DNA of 64,000 nt from Ephemerocybe angulata. Its lineage: Eukaryota > Basidiomycota > Agaricomycetes > Agaricales > Psathyrellaceae. The stretch is from positions 434,001 through 498,000 of the forward strand of contig JAACJK010000112.1 in assembly GCA_013368325.1 (NCBI GenBank), given 5' to 3'. How positions within the stretch are numbered: position 1 is the stretch's first letter; the number at the start of each line of letters is the position of its first letter. Shown here piece by piece: positions 11,080 through 23,190 of the stretch. A model generated the notes under the pieces. It had not been told where the DNA came from, did not search any database, and saw only the letters and a program-made list of their open reading frames with translations. The position numbers and the translations under genes were made by a program.

Positions 11080-13815
11080 ATGGAACAAGAGACCCACACA
11101 TCCCTTCCAATGCATCGTTCCCCGTCCCCTCAAGAGGCTAGCCAAGGGACCGACTTCTTCCGTGGTGCCCAGAACTTCTCCATAGACAACCAGTATAACA
11201 TTGGCGAGCAGCACATTTCCATAAAGTCGGCAAATCCAGGTATGTCGGTCGTAGTCCAGGTTATGCCGCGCTAATGCTAGAATCTAGGGCTCCTCGACAT
11301 CCTCAACCCCATCCCCGATGCTTCATATACACGGAATCGAAAGACATCTCCGCCCGACTCCAGCTGCCTTCCAGGAACGAGACAGGATGTGCTACAGAAA
11401 GTCACTTCCTGGGCTGATAGCAGCGTCCTCAGCAAGAACAAGGGGCATGTGATGTGGCTGTATGGCTACGTGGGCTGCGGCAAGTCTGCTATCGCCCAGG
11501 AAGTCGCAGAACACTACGCTCGAAAGAAGCGGTTGGCCGCCAGCTTCTTCTTTTTCCGCGGCTCTGGAGACAGGAACAGAACCGGGAGGTTCGCTCCCAC
11601 CATTGCCCACCAGCTCGCAGGCGCCATTCCGTCTACCTCGCGATTTATTGAGACCAACGTCAAGGCGCATGCTGGTCTCCTCGAACCTCGCACCTCGCTA
11701 TCCGCGCAGTTCCAGCACCTCGTATATGATCCGATAAAATCCGCCAAATGGGATCTTCTGGGTACGAATGTCCTTCGAGGCCCATACCTGATCGTGATTG
11801 ACGGCCTGGACGAATGCGAAGACAGAGACGAGATCGCCTCATTCATCCACCAAATGCTCGCTTTCTTCAAAGACAACCCACGAATCCCCCTCCGCGTCCT
11901 AATTACCAGCCGCGTAGAAGAGCATATCCGCACTCGATTGGACCCTGGCCAGGTCGAGTTTGTCAACCTCGTTGATCATACAACCCTCCATGACATTAGG
12001 ACAGCCTTCCATGCGCACTTTACGTTCGCTGCAAAATATAATCGCACTATTCAGTGCTACGGAGAATGGCCGACGCCATCAGATTTGGAGAAGCTGGTTG
12101 TGCATACTGGATGTTCATTCATCTTCATGTCGACACTGGCCAAATTCATCCTCGAACCTTCCGATGACGGCCTTACCCCAATGGACCGCCTTCCTTTCGC
12201 TCTCAACATCAACCCAGGGTTAGACGGTTTATATGGACAGACCCTATCACGCGCCGAACACCTACCACACTTTTCACATATTATTTGGACCATTGCTTTG
12301 CTCGGGACACCACTCTCTATCCAGGCGCTTTCAGACCTCCTCGGCATACGAATATTTGAGATAGTCGAGATTCTCGTGCATCTCCATGCCATCCTCCAAG
12401 TCCCAGGAGACGACACCACGCCGGTTACTATGTGCCACAGTTCCCTGCATGACTTCCTTACCAGCCCCAGTCGGTCCGGGCGCTATCATGCTCCGGCCCC
12501 ACATCACAAGCGTCTGGCGTACGCCTGTATGCGCATCCTTGGGCCAGCCCATGAATATATCAGGAAGCAATCTCCCAGCCCCGGCTCAACTGAAGATATA
12601 CACGCACAGGACACTAGCATCTATTCTGCAGCTGACTACGCTGAGATCTTTTGGGAGTTCCATTGGCGGGCCTTCACCGGCGACATTGCACTCGATAATA
12701 AAGATATGCGTCGGAACGAAACGATTTGCTTAATCTCCTATTTCCGACAAGCCCACTACCCCTACTGCGAACTCGTGTTCGCGACCTACATCCTCATGAA
12801 TCCAGAGCTGCTGCCCCCAATGGGAGCCATATATCCAGCAAGCCGCAACAAGGTAGACCCTGAAGTGCACGACCACACCCTAGTCGAGATCCTTCAGGAG
12901 AATGTCCCGCCGGCCTATTCGAAGGTTATGATACAGGCCATAAGCATTGTTCGGTGCCGACGCCCTCATTTCGACGGGGAAGAGCTACAGTATATCTGGG
13001 GAAACATCACGCCCCCCCTACCAGACCTATTCAACTACTACTCGGACCTCCTTGCGATGTGTGTCAAGAACGTTTTCGCCAGTATCTGCTGGGAATCCTT
13101 CACTTGCAATATAACATCATTCCGATCGCGGACATCCTTTGTCTGGTGCCTTCTCTCCTTACCACAACATCTCACCGAGGCTATTCAACGCGAAGCTTCT
13201 GGACAGCACTCGTGGCCTCTGAAATATCAACAATCATTTGAAACCGGGAATTCCAATGCGCTCTACCAGGTGATGCATTGCTTTGACACAGTGGAAGCCC
13301 TCAAGCCCAATAAGGACGGTTTCATTCAGAGTGTACGATCAGCTTTGCAAGCCGCTGCGGAAATAACGGTGAGTTCCAGAAGTATCGCACTTCTCCTGCT
13401 AATAATTGAGAATTGTCCCATTTCAGACTTTGCAAGAACACCGGGCCAGCGCACAGTCTTGGAAGTGGGCCGCAGGATACTCAAGCACTGATTCAAGAAT
13501 TTTCTGGTCTCGACCTGAGGTGAGCAACCACCCATTGCGAAACAGATCACCTAGTAATAGCATCTAACATATGTTTTCCCAGTTCCACAGTGGCACTCAG
13601 ACGTTGTCAATAGAACTTCGGGATGTGCTGTTTGTAAGTCGTCAACGCTTCGCAACAAGGATGTAGGCCGCCTCTTACCATGCCTCTTTTTTAAACGTGT
13701 CAAGGCATACAGGCGTTTATTAGACTGCTTAGAGAAGACATGCAATTACGAGGGCTGTCCAATTTGCGGGGGATCTTGGTCAGAGAACCCTATAAATGAG
13801 CATCCGAAGTCGTAG
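11080..13815 (+). CDS. NACHT-domain NLR-like protein (type 1)
   Basis: Five exons close exactly in frame: 11080-11239, 11288-13368, 13427-13519, 13583-13633 and 13705-13815, giving 831 residues. Exon 1 carries the motif FFRGAQNFSIDNQYNIGEQ. Exon 2 starts LLDILNPIPDASYTRNRKT, then Walker A GYVGCGKSAIAQ, the family block SFFFFRGSGDRNRT, Walker B LIVIDGLDECED, sensor-like RVLITSRVEEHIR, and GLDGLYGQTLSRAEHLPHF. The C-terminal half is helical, without WD40, ankyrin or TPR repeats, and ends with a small C-x(4)-C-x(2)-C cluster. NACHT proteins are STAND ATPases; in fungi some control heterokaryon incompatibility. The start at 11080 is preferred because the related locus at 57 kb is conserved from the same M-(D/E)-QET; an in-frame ATG at 11035 is the alternative. 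It is surrounded by the two copies of the kinase 3' end. Confidence 0.88.
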
Positions 13816-14150
13816 CATTGTCCTTAGGATCATCTACACATCGTACATGTACAGTAGTACCATATTAATATCTCGCGTTGTGACGAAATAGTTAATACAT
13901 AGTATCTGTGGCTCATCGACGAGAGACAGTCAGGGCAGTTCTTGTTCCTGGTTCGGTAGTTGGCCTCCCTCCTGCCCAAGCCGTCTCTCTACGATCACTT
14001 CAACACCGAATGATGACCAGAGCGATACCACGTATCAACCACCAGCAATGTTCTCACTGCTTATCCTGCCACCTCGTCACGCGAACTATTGAGTTGCGGT
14101 GTCTATGGCTCCTCAACGAAAAAATTCAGAGCGACTAGCAAACCCATCGC
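13816..14150. other. Intergenic region downstream of the NACHT gene
   Basis: About 335 bases of 3' flank with an AT-rich stretch (13840-13900) and a short open frame from 13908 without recognisable content. The right copy of the 0.9 kb duplication begins at 14151. Confidence 0.5.
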
Positions 14151-15064
14151 CAGTGTTGGACCTTACTCTGGATGAAGCGTACGTGTTGCAAGATATTTTT
14201 GGCCCTTTCAAATGGAGGCTAATGCTCGTCGTATAGGAGGACAGTGCACGAGTCCATTGTTGAGCCTATGTACACGCGAGGGGTTCATCACCACGACTTG
14301 CTACAAGGCAACATCACGCGAGATAAAGACGGCGAGTTCCACATCATTGACTTTGGCGATGGAATGGTAGTTCAGGAGGCGGGTATTTGCGGCGGTGGAA
14401 GCTGCGATGACCGGGATTGTGTTGAAAGATTAGTGCTTCCAATCCCTCCCCTGTTAGGTAGTACCACTGGGTGCGTGTTTTACGTATGGTTAGTAGGCGG
14501 TTCAATGGACAGCTAGCCAAACCTGTCCCTCACGAGTCACAAAACCAACGCGAGGCGACGGGACGCTACGGGGTGTATCTCAGGTCCCTGAGTGAGAGTG
14601 GAGTTGAGAAGTATTGATCCTGCATTGATTTAATTGACCACGAGACGATTGGTCAAATATACTCTTGAGAGAAGCCTCGCGGCCCGCGAATGAAGGCCGT
14701 GGTAGAGTAGCTCAAGAGGCGCTTCTGCTCTGCAAATAAGATTATCTGGCTATGTCCAGTGCTCACAAGTGCTTACCTCCACGCCAGAGCTAGATGGAAG
14801 CGAAAGCGACTTACTTTAAATTCATCATGATCTCTGGGCGCTAAATCAAGCTCAATACATTTATGATCACTTCCAAGGTTATATATCCTTTGAGGCTCTG
14901 CGTCAAGACTTTTTCAAATGGCTGACTGGTATTTTCACCTTCCTTCAACCAGCTAATGCTGCCACTGCGTGAAGAAGGCCGCCAAATCGTGCAGCATATC
15001 ATGCATAAGCGCCCGTGCACGCGTCCAGCACTGTCAGCTGCAGGGTGTGGTGGTTCCCGAGAGG
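14151..15064 (+). pseudogene. Right copy of the duplication: broken kinase 3' fragment
   Basis: A truncated copy of the last part of the Crinkler-type kinase at 8.2-10.3 kb. The last intron, the HHD catalytic loop and the DFG motif are preserved (14244-14430), but everything upstream, including the nuclease-like domain and the ATP-binding lysine, is missing. A one-base difference after the VERL codons removes the stop used in the left copy, so the frame runs on to 14516. An insertion of about 11 bases distinguishes the copies near 14970. It can be a source of short transcripts but not of a full kinase. Confidence 0.8.
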
Positions 15065-15190
15065 TCCCAATCGTTCTGTATCTCGAGCTCTACGAGGGCT
15101 TTCATCTGCGGAAGGATGCTGAGCAAAGGGTCGAAGTGTGGAAGGGTGTTGTGCAGCGTGAGGAAAACTAGGACAAAATGAGTCCCAACA
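15030..15190 (-). pseudogene. Possible remnant of an F-box/LRR-type protein
   Basis: On the minus strand one frame reads LPHFDPLLSILPQMKAL, reminiscent of the leucine-rich C-terminal region of mushroom F-box proteins. It is interrupted by stops and has no start or F-box. It runs into the end of the right duplication copy, which suggests that this side preserves the original flank. The call rests on one short stretch. Confidence 0.25.
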
Positions 15191-15261
15191 CAAGTTCTAC
15201 TACTGATGAGCGATACATTGAAGTCAGTGATAGAGCTCTATAGCCTAGTCCCACGAGGGTT

Positions 15262-16782
15262 TTAAGCAAACTCGAAAGTCAAGCCAGGCTGATCATATAT
15301 GGCATAGTAACTCTCTTCGGGTGTATCCTCAAACAAACCCAAATCGACCACCGCATGCTCTAAAGTCGATCGATACACATCTGGCCCGATGACAAGTCGA
15401 TCCTCTGATGCGGAGTTTCCGGGTGGCATCATCCGTAGTCGCCAGTACGTCTCGGAAATCCAGTGGTGGTGGCCGGTCCAGCCACGCATCCCCCCCGCCA
15501 TAACTTCGTGGAACTTCAGGTAGTATTTAGCGTCCAAATAGACCGTGGCACGGGCGAGATCGGTATCTTGGTGCAGTTTGACTATCTGCTGCCCGTAATG
15601 TGCACCAAAGAGCCCGCGCAGATAAAAGAGTCGGATTTCGCACTTGATTCGGTTGGCCTCCACATCAACCAAAGAGTCATCCAAGCGATCAATATCCTTG
15701 AATGGATCTCCGAAGCAGGTCCAGTCGTAAGGAACGGTGCTCCAAGCTTGCTCGGCCGGTTTTTTGAGGGGGACAGGGCTTGTGTAGGTGGCCATCAGGT
15801 CCAGTGGGAAGCAGGAAGCGAGCATTAACGGGAGGATTTGGGCGCCGCTCCAGTCAATAACGCAGGCCACCTTTGGGTCATCCGATAAGAGGGACTCCTC
15901 GTCAAAGAATATGTTGCGGAGTGCGAGGTCGGGGTGGTGTAGGGCGAAAGGAGTATATGGTTTAGGGATCTTGAAGTGGGGGATCAAGGCAGATAGCTTC
16001 TGATACCTATCCATCAGATCGTGAGGGGTGAAGCGTTCATAGGGCAAAAAGTTGGCCTCAGTCCTGGCGCAGAAGTCCCCAATTCCTTCCAGGAGCCTCT
16101 GCTCATGAGATGCACGCCACATGTCTTCTATTGACTTGTAAGGGCCACCCAGGCTTTCACCGGCGATCGTCATCAACGGCCCCACGGAAAACTTCCCGGA
16201 GGAATCGACAATAAGACTCCCGATTTCGGTAAATGGAACTGGCTTGGAAAGAGAAGCCTTTAGTCTGGCCATCGCCTTCACAAGCGCGACTTGCTGAGAA
16301 TCTGGCGCGGCGCGGAGTCCACGCAACCACACTTCGTCGTCGTCGCGAACGGCCAAATTGAATGCCTTCCCCTTGAAGAATTCCATTAGGACATATGGCG
16401 CCCCAACAGGGTTTGTGAACGTTGTATTCCATGCGTAGACTTGGGGTACTGATATATCGGGGTACAGCCCGGATTCGCGGACGAATCGCATGGTTGCGAG
16501 CTCGGATTCCTTCGCCTTTGGGGAATAGACCTCTTCGGAGTCGCTGGAAACGCTGGCGGCCAGTAGCGTCCCGTCATTAAATTCTAAGCGATAGACATAG
16601 TTGTATTTGCCGCTTCCGAGGAAAGATATGGATAGGCAGACAAGGGCAGAAATAGCCACCCCGCCTTTTGATGATCGCTCGGAAAGGTGGCCTGTGCTGC
16701 AGTCGATCAAGCCTCGGAGATTGAACCGTTCTTCTTGGGGGAGAGAGGAAATCTGCTCGTCTAAAGAAACAGGGATGGCCAT
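15262..16782 (-). CDS. Aminoglycoside-phosphotransferase-like (APH family) kinase
   Basis: A single open frame of 506 residues from the ATG at 16780-16782 to the stop at 15262. Kinase-fold landmarks of the APH family are present: LGSGKYNYVYRLEF as glycine-rich loop, APYVLMEFFKGKAF as hinge, FALHHPDLALRNIFFDEE as catalytic loop (HPD .. N), and ACVIDWSGAQILP as metal-binding loop (D-W). A weakly conserved C-terminal region with WRLRMMP follows. Fungi carry many APH-like proteins; most act on unknown small molecules or are inactive, and few are linked to drug resistance. The segment VAISALVCLSISF before the glycine loop is odd, but removing it as an intron would break the frame, so it is kept. 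Confidence 0.85.
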   Translation of the reverse strand: MAIPVSLDEQISSLPQEERFNLRGLIDCSTGHLSERSSKGGVAISALVCLSISFLGSGKYNYVYRLEFNDGTLLAASVSSDSEEVYSPKAKESELATMRFVRESGLYPDISVPQVYAWNTTFTNPVGAPYVLMEFFKGKAFNLAVRDDDEVWLRGLRAAPDSQQVALVKAMARLKASLSKPVPFTEIGSLIVDSSGKFSVGPLMTIAGESLGGPYKSIEDMWRASHEQRLLEGIGDFCARTEANFLPYERFTPHDLMDRYQKLSALIPHFKIPKPYTPFALHHPDLALRNIFFDEESLLSDDPKVACVIDWSGAQILPLMLASCFPLDLMATYTSPVPLKKPAEQAWSTVPYDWTCFGDPFKDIDRLDDSLVDVEANRIKCEIRLFYLRGLFGAHYGQQIVKLHQDTDLARATVYLDAKYYLKFHEVMAGGMRGWTGHHHWISETYWRLRMMPPGNSASEDRLVIGPDVYRSTLEHAVVDLGLFEDTPEESYYAIYDQPGLTFEFA

Positions 16783-17724
16783 TCTGTGAACCAGAGGAGG
16801 TGGGTGGTAAGTTGCAAGATGGGGTCATCATTCGGGCTCTCCTCGTTGATACCGAACTGGATTCAAACAGCCGTCTTCTTCAGGCGAGTTTGTGTGTGTG
16901 TGCACTTGGCCTAATCCCACCTCATCACGATCTCGATCCAATGTCCCCAAAAAGCAACCCAAACTGTGTGGTATCCAGGTATTCATTCACAGTGGTATAC
17001 TCCAGGGAAGCAAAAACAGCCATTCGCATCCCCAGCAAAGATCAACGAAACCAAACAAAATCAACTCCATCGAACGAACACGAAAAAGGCGCCTGGGCGC
17101 TAAAACGCAAATTCACCCCTCTCTCTAATCCCACCAGAACCAAACCCCCAGAAAAACACCAACGAAAAAAGCAAACGATAAAAAAGAATTATGATAGCAG
17201 CAACGTTTTACGTGTGTATGTATGTATATATGTACGGGACTTTCTGGGAGAGAACAGAGCACGGTAATAAGTAACGAGCGAGTGAATGAAGCACGAACGA
17301 GCGCAGCACGAGTCGGAGAGGGTAAAATGTGATAGTCGATAGAGAGATAGGTAGGGAGTGGAAGGAAGTAAAGCGAGTGGACATGTTCCTAAAGCTAGGA
17401 AATCGAGAGAGAGAGAGAGAGAGTTGGGATAGTAGTAGTAATGGAACGGTGAATGAAAGGCATGGGGTTGGTGACAGGAGCAAATATACGACCTACGTAT
17501 AGATAGAGTGGGAAAAGAGAAAGATAGACATAGTAAAGAAAACGTAGAATTCCAGAATCAACAACGAAAAAGAAAAAAGAGTAGTACAAACACAAAACGC
17601 AGCATAGCCAGCAAACTAGTCGAGTCTCGGTAAACGGTAACCATAAAAGTCAGAGTAATACGAAAATGAAAATGAAAAAAGCACGGAACAATATATCCAA
17701 GCAAAATCAGGCCTTCAACAAAGC
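16783..17724. other. Intergenic region with a GA microsatellite
   Basis: About 940 bases between two minus-strand genes: the promoter of the APH-like gene on the left and the 3' untranslated region of the Msb1-like gene on the right. It includes a GA dinucleotide run at about 17404-17423 and an A-rich stretch near 17560-17590. TGGGCGCTAAA occurs near 17092. No gene was seen. Confidence 0.6.
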
Positions 17725-20700
17725 CTACTCCTCCTCCTCCTCCTCCAACACATTCTGCAACGGCGCCCCATGCACATACCTTGCAGGACTCGCCCTTCCA
17801 GGATCAACAAACGCAGGCACAGGCACAGGCAGCACAACCGGCTCCCCCTCCCCCACCACCACCTTCGACGGACTCGGTATCCTCGGCGACGACGAATTCG
17901 CCCCCGGCCCCGCAGGCGGCGGAAGCAGCGGCCCACTCCCACCACCAACCGACCCAACCACAGCCACAGGCGCAGAAACAGGCAAACTAACAGGAACAGG
18001 AACAGGCACAGGGATCCCAGACGGCGAAATAGCAGAAGGAGTTGACGGAGCCGGCACGACGACTTTATCCTTGACGGGCAGCGACGCTGAACGAACAGGA
18101 AGACGCGAGGGTACGTTCAGCGGTGCAACAACGACCGGAGCAGAGGAGGGGTGGGGGACGGACCCTGTGCGTTCGCGCTCCCTATACAGCTCAATCAGCG
18201 CTGCCGTCTTGCTCGTCGCCCCCGTCCCCGTCGGTGTCCTCGCACTCTCCTGCCCTGCCGGAGGTGGCTGCTGCTGCTGCTGGAGCCCATTGGCGGCGTT
18301 GGTCGAGATCTTGATGTCGGGCACGCGGCGAGTCTCAATCTGCGGCTGCTGCGTCTGAACAGGTGCAAGAGCAGGCGGAGGTGGTGGAGGCGCAGTAGCG
18401 CCAGGCGGCCTAGGAAGCGGCCTAAGCGACCCCGGACTCCCTCCAAACCCAGCAATCGGCGCCACCTGCTCCTCACTCTCATCATCACTCACACTATCCC
18501 TCGCCAACCTCTCCCTCGGATCCTCCATCTGCGACGCCGGCCTCCTCTCGGGGTGCAAATCAAAATACCCCAACCTCCTCTGCTCCCTCGCCATCTGCCT
18601 CGCATTCAAAATCGGCGCCAGCTCCTCATCCACCTCGCCCTCCCCCTCATACCCCCCATCCACATCCACACCATGGCTCCCACTCGTATGCCCCCCATCC
18701 GTAGTCTGGTCATACGCCAACCGTGACTGCGACTCGCTCTCATCATCATCCTCATCCTCCCCATGCCTCAACCGATGATGCCTCGGCACAGTCTCCACCT
18801 CATCCACATCGCTCCCGGGCGACACACTCCTCTTCCCCACCGCAGCCAAAACCTGCGCAACCTCCATACTCGCCATATCCGGATCCGACCTCCTCACAAT
18901 CGCCCTCCTCCTCCCATCCGCCCCCGCCCCCGCCGCAGCCTGACTCTCCATCCGCCTTCCCTGCGCCCCCACCAAAATATCGACCCACGCATCCGACCGA
19001 GTCTCCCTCCTCCTCTGCTTCTCCTCCTCGTCCTCGTCGTCCGGCTCGCCGCCATTATGCTCGTCATCGCTATAGCTCGCCATACGTGTCTGGAATTCGA
19101 CAGTGGAATATTCAGCGGGGACCATGGAGGAGCGTCGCACACTAGGACTGACTGGGAGCCTGAACCTCGACTTTTTCGATGGGGTCTCCATCAGAGGTTC
19201 AACAGATGGACTGGGGGTGGGCAAGGTATTCAGTGTGGGCGCAGGCCGAGATGGAGGGGGTGGAATGGGGAAGTCGGGGAGTGGGGGGAGGGGAGGCGCC
19301 GTTGGTTGAGGCCGTACATCCCGCTGCTTGGATAAGCTGATGACCTTGGTGCCGACGGAGCCTTGCAGCATCCCTTCGAACTCTACTTCGCGGAAGGAGG
19401 GGCTGCGCGGGACGTGCCCGACGACATACGGGCGGCCATTCAGCGTCGCTGCCTGCTTCCACTGCTTCTGCTTGGACGGCGAGAAGAGGGACGGCAGCCG
19501 ACGCCGCGCCTTTGCCGGAATCGCGAGCTGCTGGCGGTACTCGAGGGGGACAAACTCTTCAAACAGAATGAGCGTCGTATCTGTTCTAGGATCGCTCCCA
19601 CCAACTACAGTAGATCGAGCGGGCGGAAGAGACTTGTATTCCACCTTCACACACCCGGCTTAGCAAACGACCACAAACGACGATGCTGATGACGGTCACT
19701 CACCAATGCCCAGTTGCAATCCCGATCCAGAGCTTCCCCACGCTCGAGATCCATCCATCCACCACCATAAATGAGATCGCAAAAGACATCAAGGAACGCC
19801 GCCTCAATGACCTCTTCGTTTCCAATCACAGGCTCGGTATCCCAACCAAACGAAGGCAGCGCCTTCTGCTGCTTCTTCAGTTTCCTGTGCATCTCGGCCT
19901 GCTGTGCGGGCCAAGTGGACACCGTGTTGACCACCGGCGTGCTAAACTGAAGCGTCGCAGACAATGGGGCGTCCATCCGTGAGAACCCAGCAGAGGAAAA
20001 GTCGTTCCAGTCGAGCGTTTGCCGCTTGCTCTTTCGTTCCTATCCATGCTGTTAGCAATCGCTCTTCTCAAGGACATTCAATTAACCCACCTGTCGAGCC
20101 GACTCTGTAAGATCAAACTGGAGCTTCTTGTCGTTCCCTATACTGCTAAACCCCATATCCTCAAACTCGCCCCACTTCATATCAGTAAGACTGCGAAAGT
20201 TGTCTGCAGACCGCTCCGTCGAAGGATTGCCGAGGCCAAAGTACTCTGACGAAGAGCTGTCCGACGACAACGTAGAAGAGAGTGAGAGCGACGGCGCAGT
20301 CTGTGTCGAAGAAGCAGAGGAAGAGGCAAAGCTCCCCGGGCTAACCTCAGGATGGAAGCTATTCGACATATTCATCCTCTTCTTGTAAGGATCAGAGTAC
20401 CGTGGCGGGAGCTTGAGGGTGCTCGGCGCAATACGCTCCCACTCTTTCGAGAGCGCAAAGCTGCTCTGGATCGACGACGCAGGGGTCTTCTGTCCCCATG
20501 TCGAAGCTGATTTGACCAAGTCCGCGCTATACATTCGCACATTCCTTCGCACGCTCATGACCCTGACGGTTCTTGAGCCCTTCCTGGGCTGCGGCTTCGC
20601 CTTGGGATTCTGCAAAAAGGGCAGGTTCGCCGGATATCCTTTGATCCATTCCTTCAGACGGATGGGGACTCCCAGGCCCGCGGCACTGCCGGTCGCACTC

Positions 20701-21854
20701 CCACTAGACGAGCGTGGCGCATCTTGCCATCGAATAAAAGCGAGGATGATGTGTTCCATCGCGTTGGCGGCGCGAAGATAGTGGATGTACGCATGGTGGA
20801 AGGCGAGGGTCGGCGGACCGAGGCCGAAGAAGAGGGGTCCAAAGAGGGGCGAGAGGGTGGGCGGGGTGTGCCCCGACGCGGTGCTGTTGGCGATAAGCCT
20901 GGCGAGGAGGGAGAGCAGGCGCACGATGATGAACTGCAGCGGGGGCGCGAGCTCGGGCAGGAACATCTGGAAATGGGCTGGGGGGAAGCGCAACGCTGGA
21001 AACGGGGCGACATTAGCAACGTGTCAGCGGCGGCGAGAGGAAGGGTCAGGGTCCAATAATGATGTCAGGCCGTCGTCGACTAATCGACAGTGCGCATGGA
21101 GCGGAACGGGGGCTGGCAACGTCAAAGGGAGAGTGCACTCACCGGCTTCAGCGTCGCGCCATTCAGAATAGTGCTCCCAAGAGACAAGCCCGCGCACGTC
21201 CTGGCCGCCCACAGACCTTATCACACGGGCGAGCCCCCATCGCAGACACATGCCCAGCTCATGCGGGCCCGCAAACTGGGCCTCCTCGCGCCACTTGAGA
21301 TCGGCCGCCTGGGCCTCCCGCTCGCCGGGGGCGGCGCACGTCGCGACGAAAGAGTGAATGAGGCGTTTGATCCTCGAGGACGAAATATCCAGCGCCGTGT
21401 TGTTGAAAATGAAGGGGGTGGTGATGCCGCCGCGGGTCTCGAGCTCGTTGGCGACGACGTCGACGAGGCGCTCCAGCTGCTCGAGCCCGAGCACGACGTG
21501 GCGGTCGTAGCAGAGGTAGCCGTAGTCGTTGTCGGGGGCCCTGGGCGGCGGCGGGGGGCCCTGCTGGCCGGCAGCGTCTGGCTGTGGTGGCTGCTCGCTC
21601 CGCGGGCGTTCGAGGTTCAGCGGGAGGAAGGTGCCGTCGGGGAACTGGAAGTGCTGCTCGTCGACATCGAGGGCGGAGGCGGGGAGCGTTCCCGAACGCT
21701 TGGTGCCCTTCTTCTTGTCTTTTTTCGACGAGAGGGTGACGGAGCCGAGCCTGCTCGCTGCGCGGCCGAACTCGTCGTAGGGGTCGTCCTGGGCGGGCGC
21801 GTTCTTCTTGTTGGGCGTCGAGAATGTGCGGGACCGGGAGAACAGGCTGGGCAT
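17725..21854 (-). CDS. Msb1/Mug8-domain cell-polarity protein
   Basis: Four exons (21143-21854, 20091-20995, 19704-20039, 17725-19644) sum to 3873 nt and close in frame, giving 1290 residues. The N-terminal third matches the Msb1/Mug8 domain (formerly DUF1708), a RhoGAP-like fold: TPFIFNNTALDISSSRIKRL, a W-E-x-Y-x(2)-WRDAEA block, HFQMFLPELAPPLQFIIVRL and LLARLIANSTASGHTPPTL followed by LFGPLFFGLGPP. Yeast Msb1 promotes bud-site growth with Cdc42 and Rho1 regulators; fission yeast Mug8 localises to growth sites. The remainder is low-complexity, rich in S, P, E and D, with proline clusters that could bind SH3 domains, and ends in a run of seven glutamates. Loss of catalytic GAP function is usual in this family. 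The start is MPSLFSRSRTFSTPNKKN. Confidence 0.85.
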
Positions 21855-22072
21855 CGGGGAGCGGTGGGCAAAGGCAAGCGACGTTGCCCACTCAGACTAC
21901 TCAAATCACTGGCCTCGGAAACTGCCGTGGCCTTGTGTTCCTGGTCGCCAGGAGCGTATGTCGCGGTGGAAAAGGAGAACGAGAATCATCTTCTCACGAC
22001 TTTATTATTTATCTCATCACACTATTCCGTCCAGGGCCAGCCCGGACGGATGCACACTACACTACTAAGTAT

Positions 22073-23190
22073 CTACTTGCGCACCTCGAACTCGTTCGGG
22101 AGCGACGAGATCGACGGCGGGCGGTCCCTAATCCTGTCCTTCAGCCGTCCAGCCAACAGCGGCCTCGGAAACCCGCCGCTGCTCACAAACGCCGACTTGG
22201 GGGGCTGCCCACTCGAGCCCTGCACACAACGTCAGAATCACATACACTAAACTGCACTAGATACGCACCATAGCATTCCCCCGCGAACTAAACGGATAAG
22301 GCGACGGCGACTGCTGCCCGGTACTCCCAGAGCTCGACGTCGAGAACGTGCTCCGATGCGCAGGGGCCGTCATCGGCTGTCCCCCTCTCGTGGAGGGCGA
22401 GTACGGCGCCGCGGGCACAGCGACGCTCGGGGGCGGCCACGACGGGTTCGTCCTGCTGCTCGCCGACGCCAAACTCGAATCGGGATGCGGGGACGCCGTC
22501 GGCGGGATCACCGACGTCCTCAAGGCAGGACTCCCCGCACTCCCAATGGCGTAAATCGAGTGCCCAGAGTCCGGGTTGTACGTCGCCCTTAACACCGTCG
22601 GCGGGCCCACCATCTGGCTGTCGTCGACGCTGCACTCGCGCTCGGCCTCTGCCGCCGCCCGCCGCGAGCGCCGCACGAAGAAGATCACGAGCAGCACGAG
22701 GAACAAAACCGTAACTGGGTTCGGAGAGTTAGCTTTAGCTTTAGCCTATGGAGAAATTGAGACTGACTGGCGACGAACGCGATGGCGAGTTTAGCCTCCG
22801 TTGGTAAGGTATCGCGGCACACTTCTTCTCCAGCACTAAAGACAAGGCAACCGATCGATCGTCAGCACTCTAATTTAAATCTAATCCCTCGCCATGCAAC
22901 GTGGAGCCCAAGAACTCGAAGAAGCGATAGATCGACAGGGAACGGCAGGCAGCATGAAGGGGAGCACCCGAACAACCTCGTCCCCTCGCTTCCCCTGCAG
23001 ATCCCCCTAAACAGAGCCCAATAACGATAATGATACTCACTCCGTCTTCACACACGCCGTCCTCGCAGAAGCCCCGGGCAAAGAAGAAGCGAGCGCAACG
23101 AGGCCCGCTCCAACAACACCTACAAAAACAACCTTCAGTCCCCATCCCAATCCAAACACACACTAAAAACGCACGACGTTGATCCAACAT
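22073..23190 (-). CDS. Small single-pass membrane protein with signal peptide and tiny cysteine-bearing ectodomain
   Basis: The frame was rebuilt over four introns. Exon 1 begins MLDQRRAFLVCV at 23190; the next exon supplies a signal peptide core (GAGLVALASSLPGASA). A short ectodomain follows with two cysteines (ACVKTDAGEEVCRDT), then a transmembrane helix (IAFVAITVLFLVLLVIFFV) flanked by RRSRRAAAEAER. A serine- and proline-rich cytoplasmic tail of about 180 residues ends with the spliced GSSGQPPKSAF and NEFEVRK before the TAG at 22073. The topology resembles single-pass fungal surface proteins with a short sensor head and disordered cytosolic tail. No family name can be given. The first intron, of about 41 nt, has two possible donors. 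The long intron between the ectodomain exons is roughly 200 nt. Confidence 0.65.

Noticed and set aside
21090..22250. 386-residue open frame on the plus strand opposite the Msb1-like gene
   Set aside because: GC-rich shadow: the minus strand carries a conserved domain with consistent splicing; this frame has no domain.
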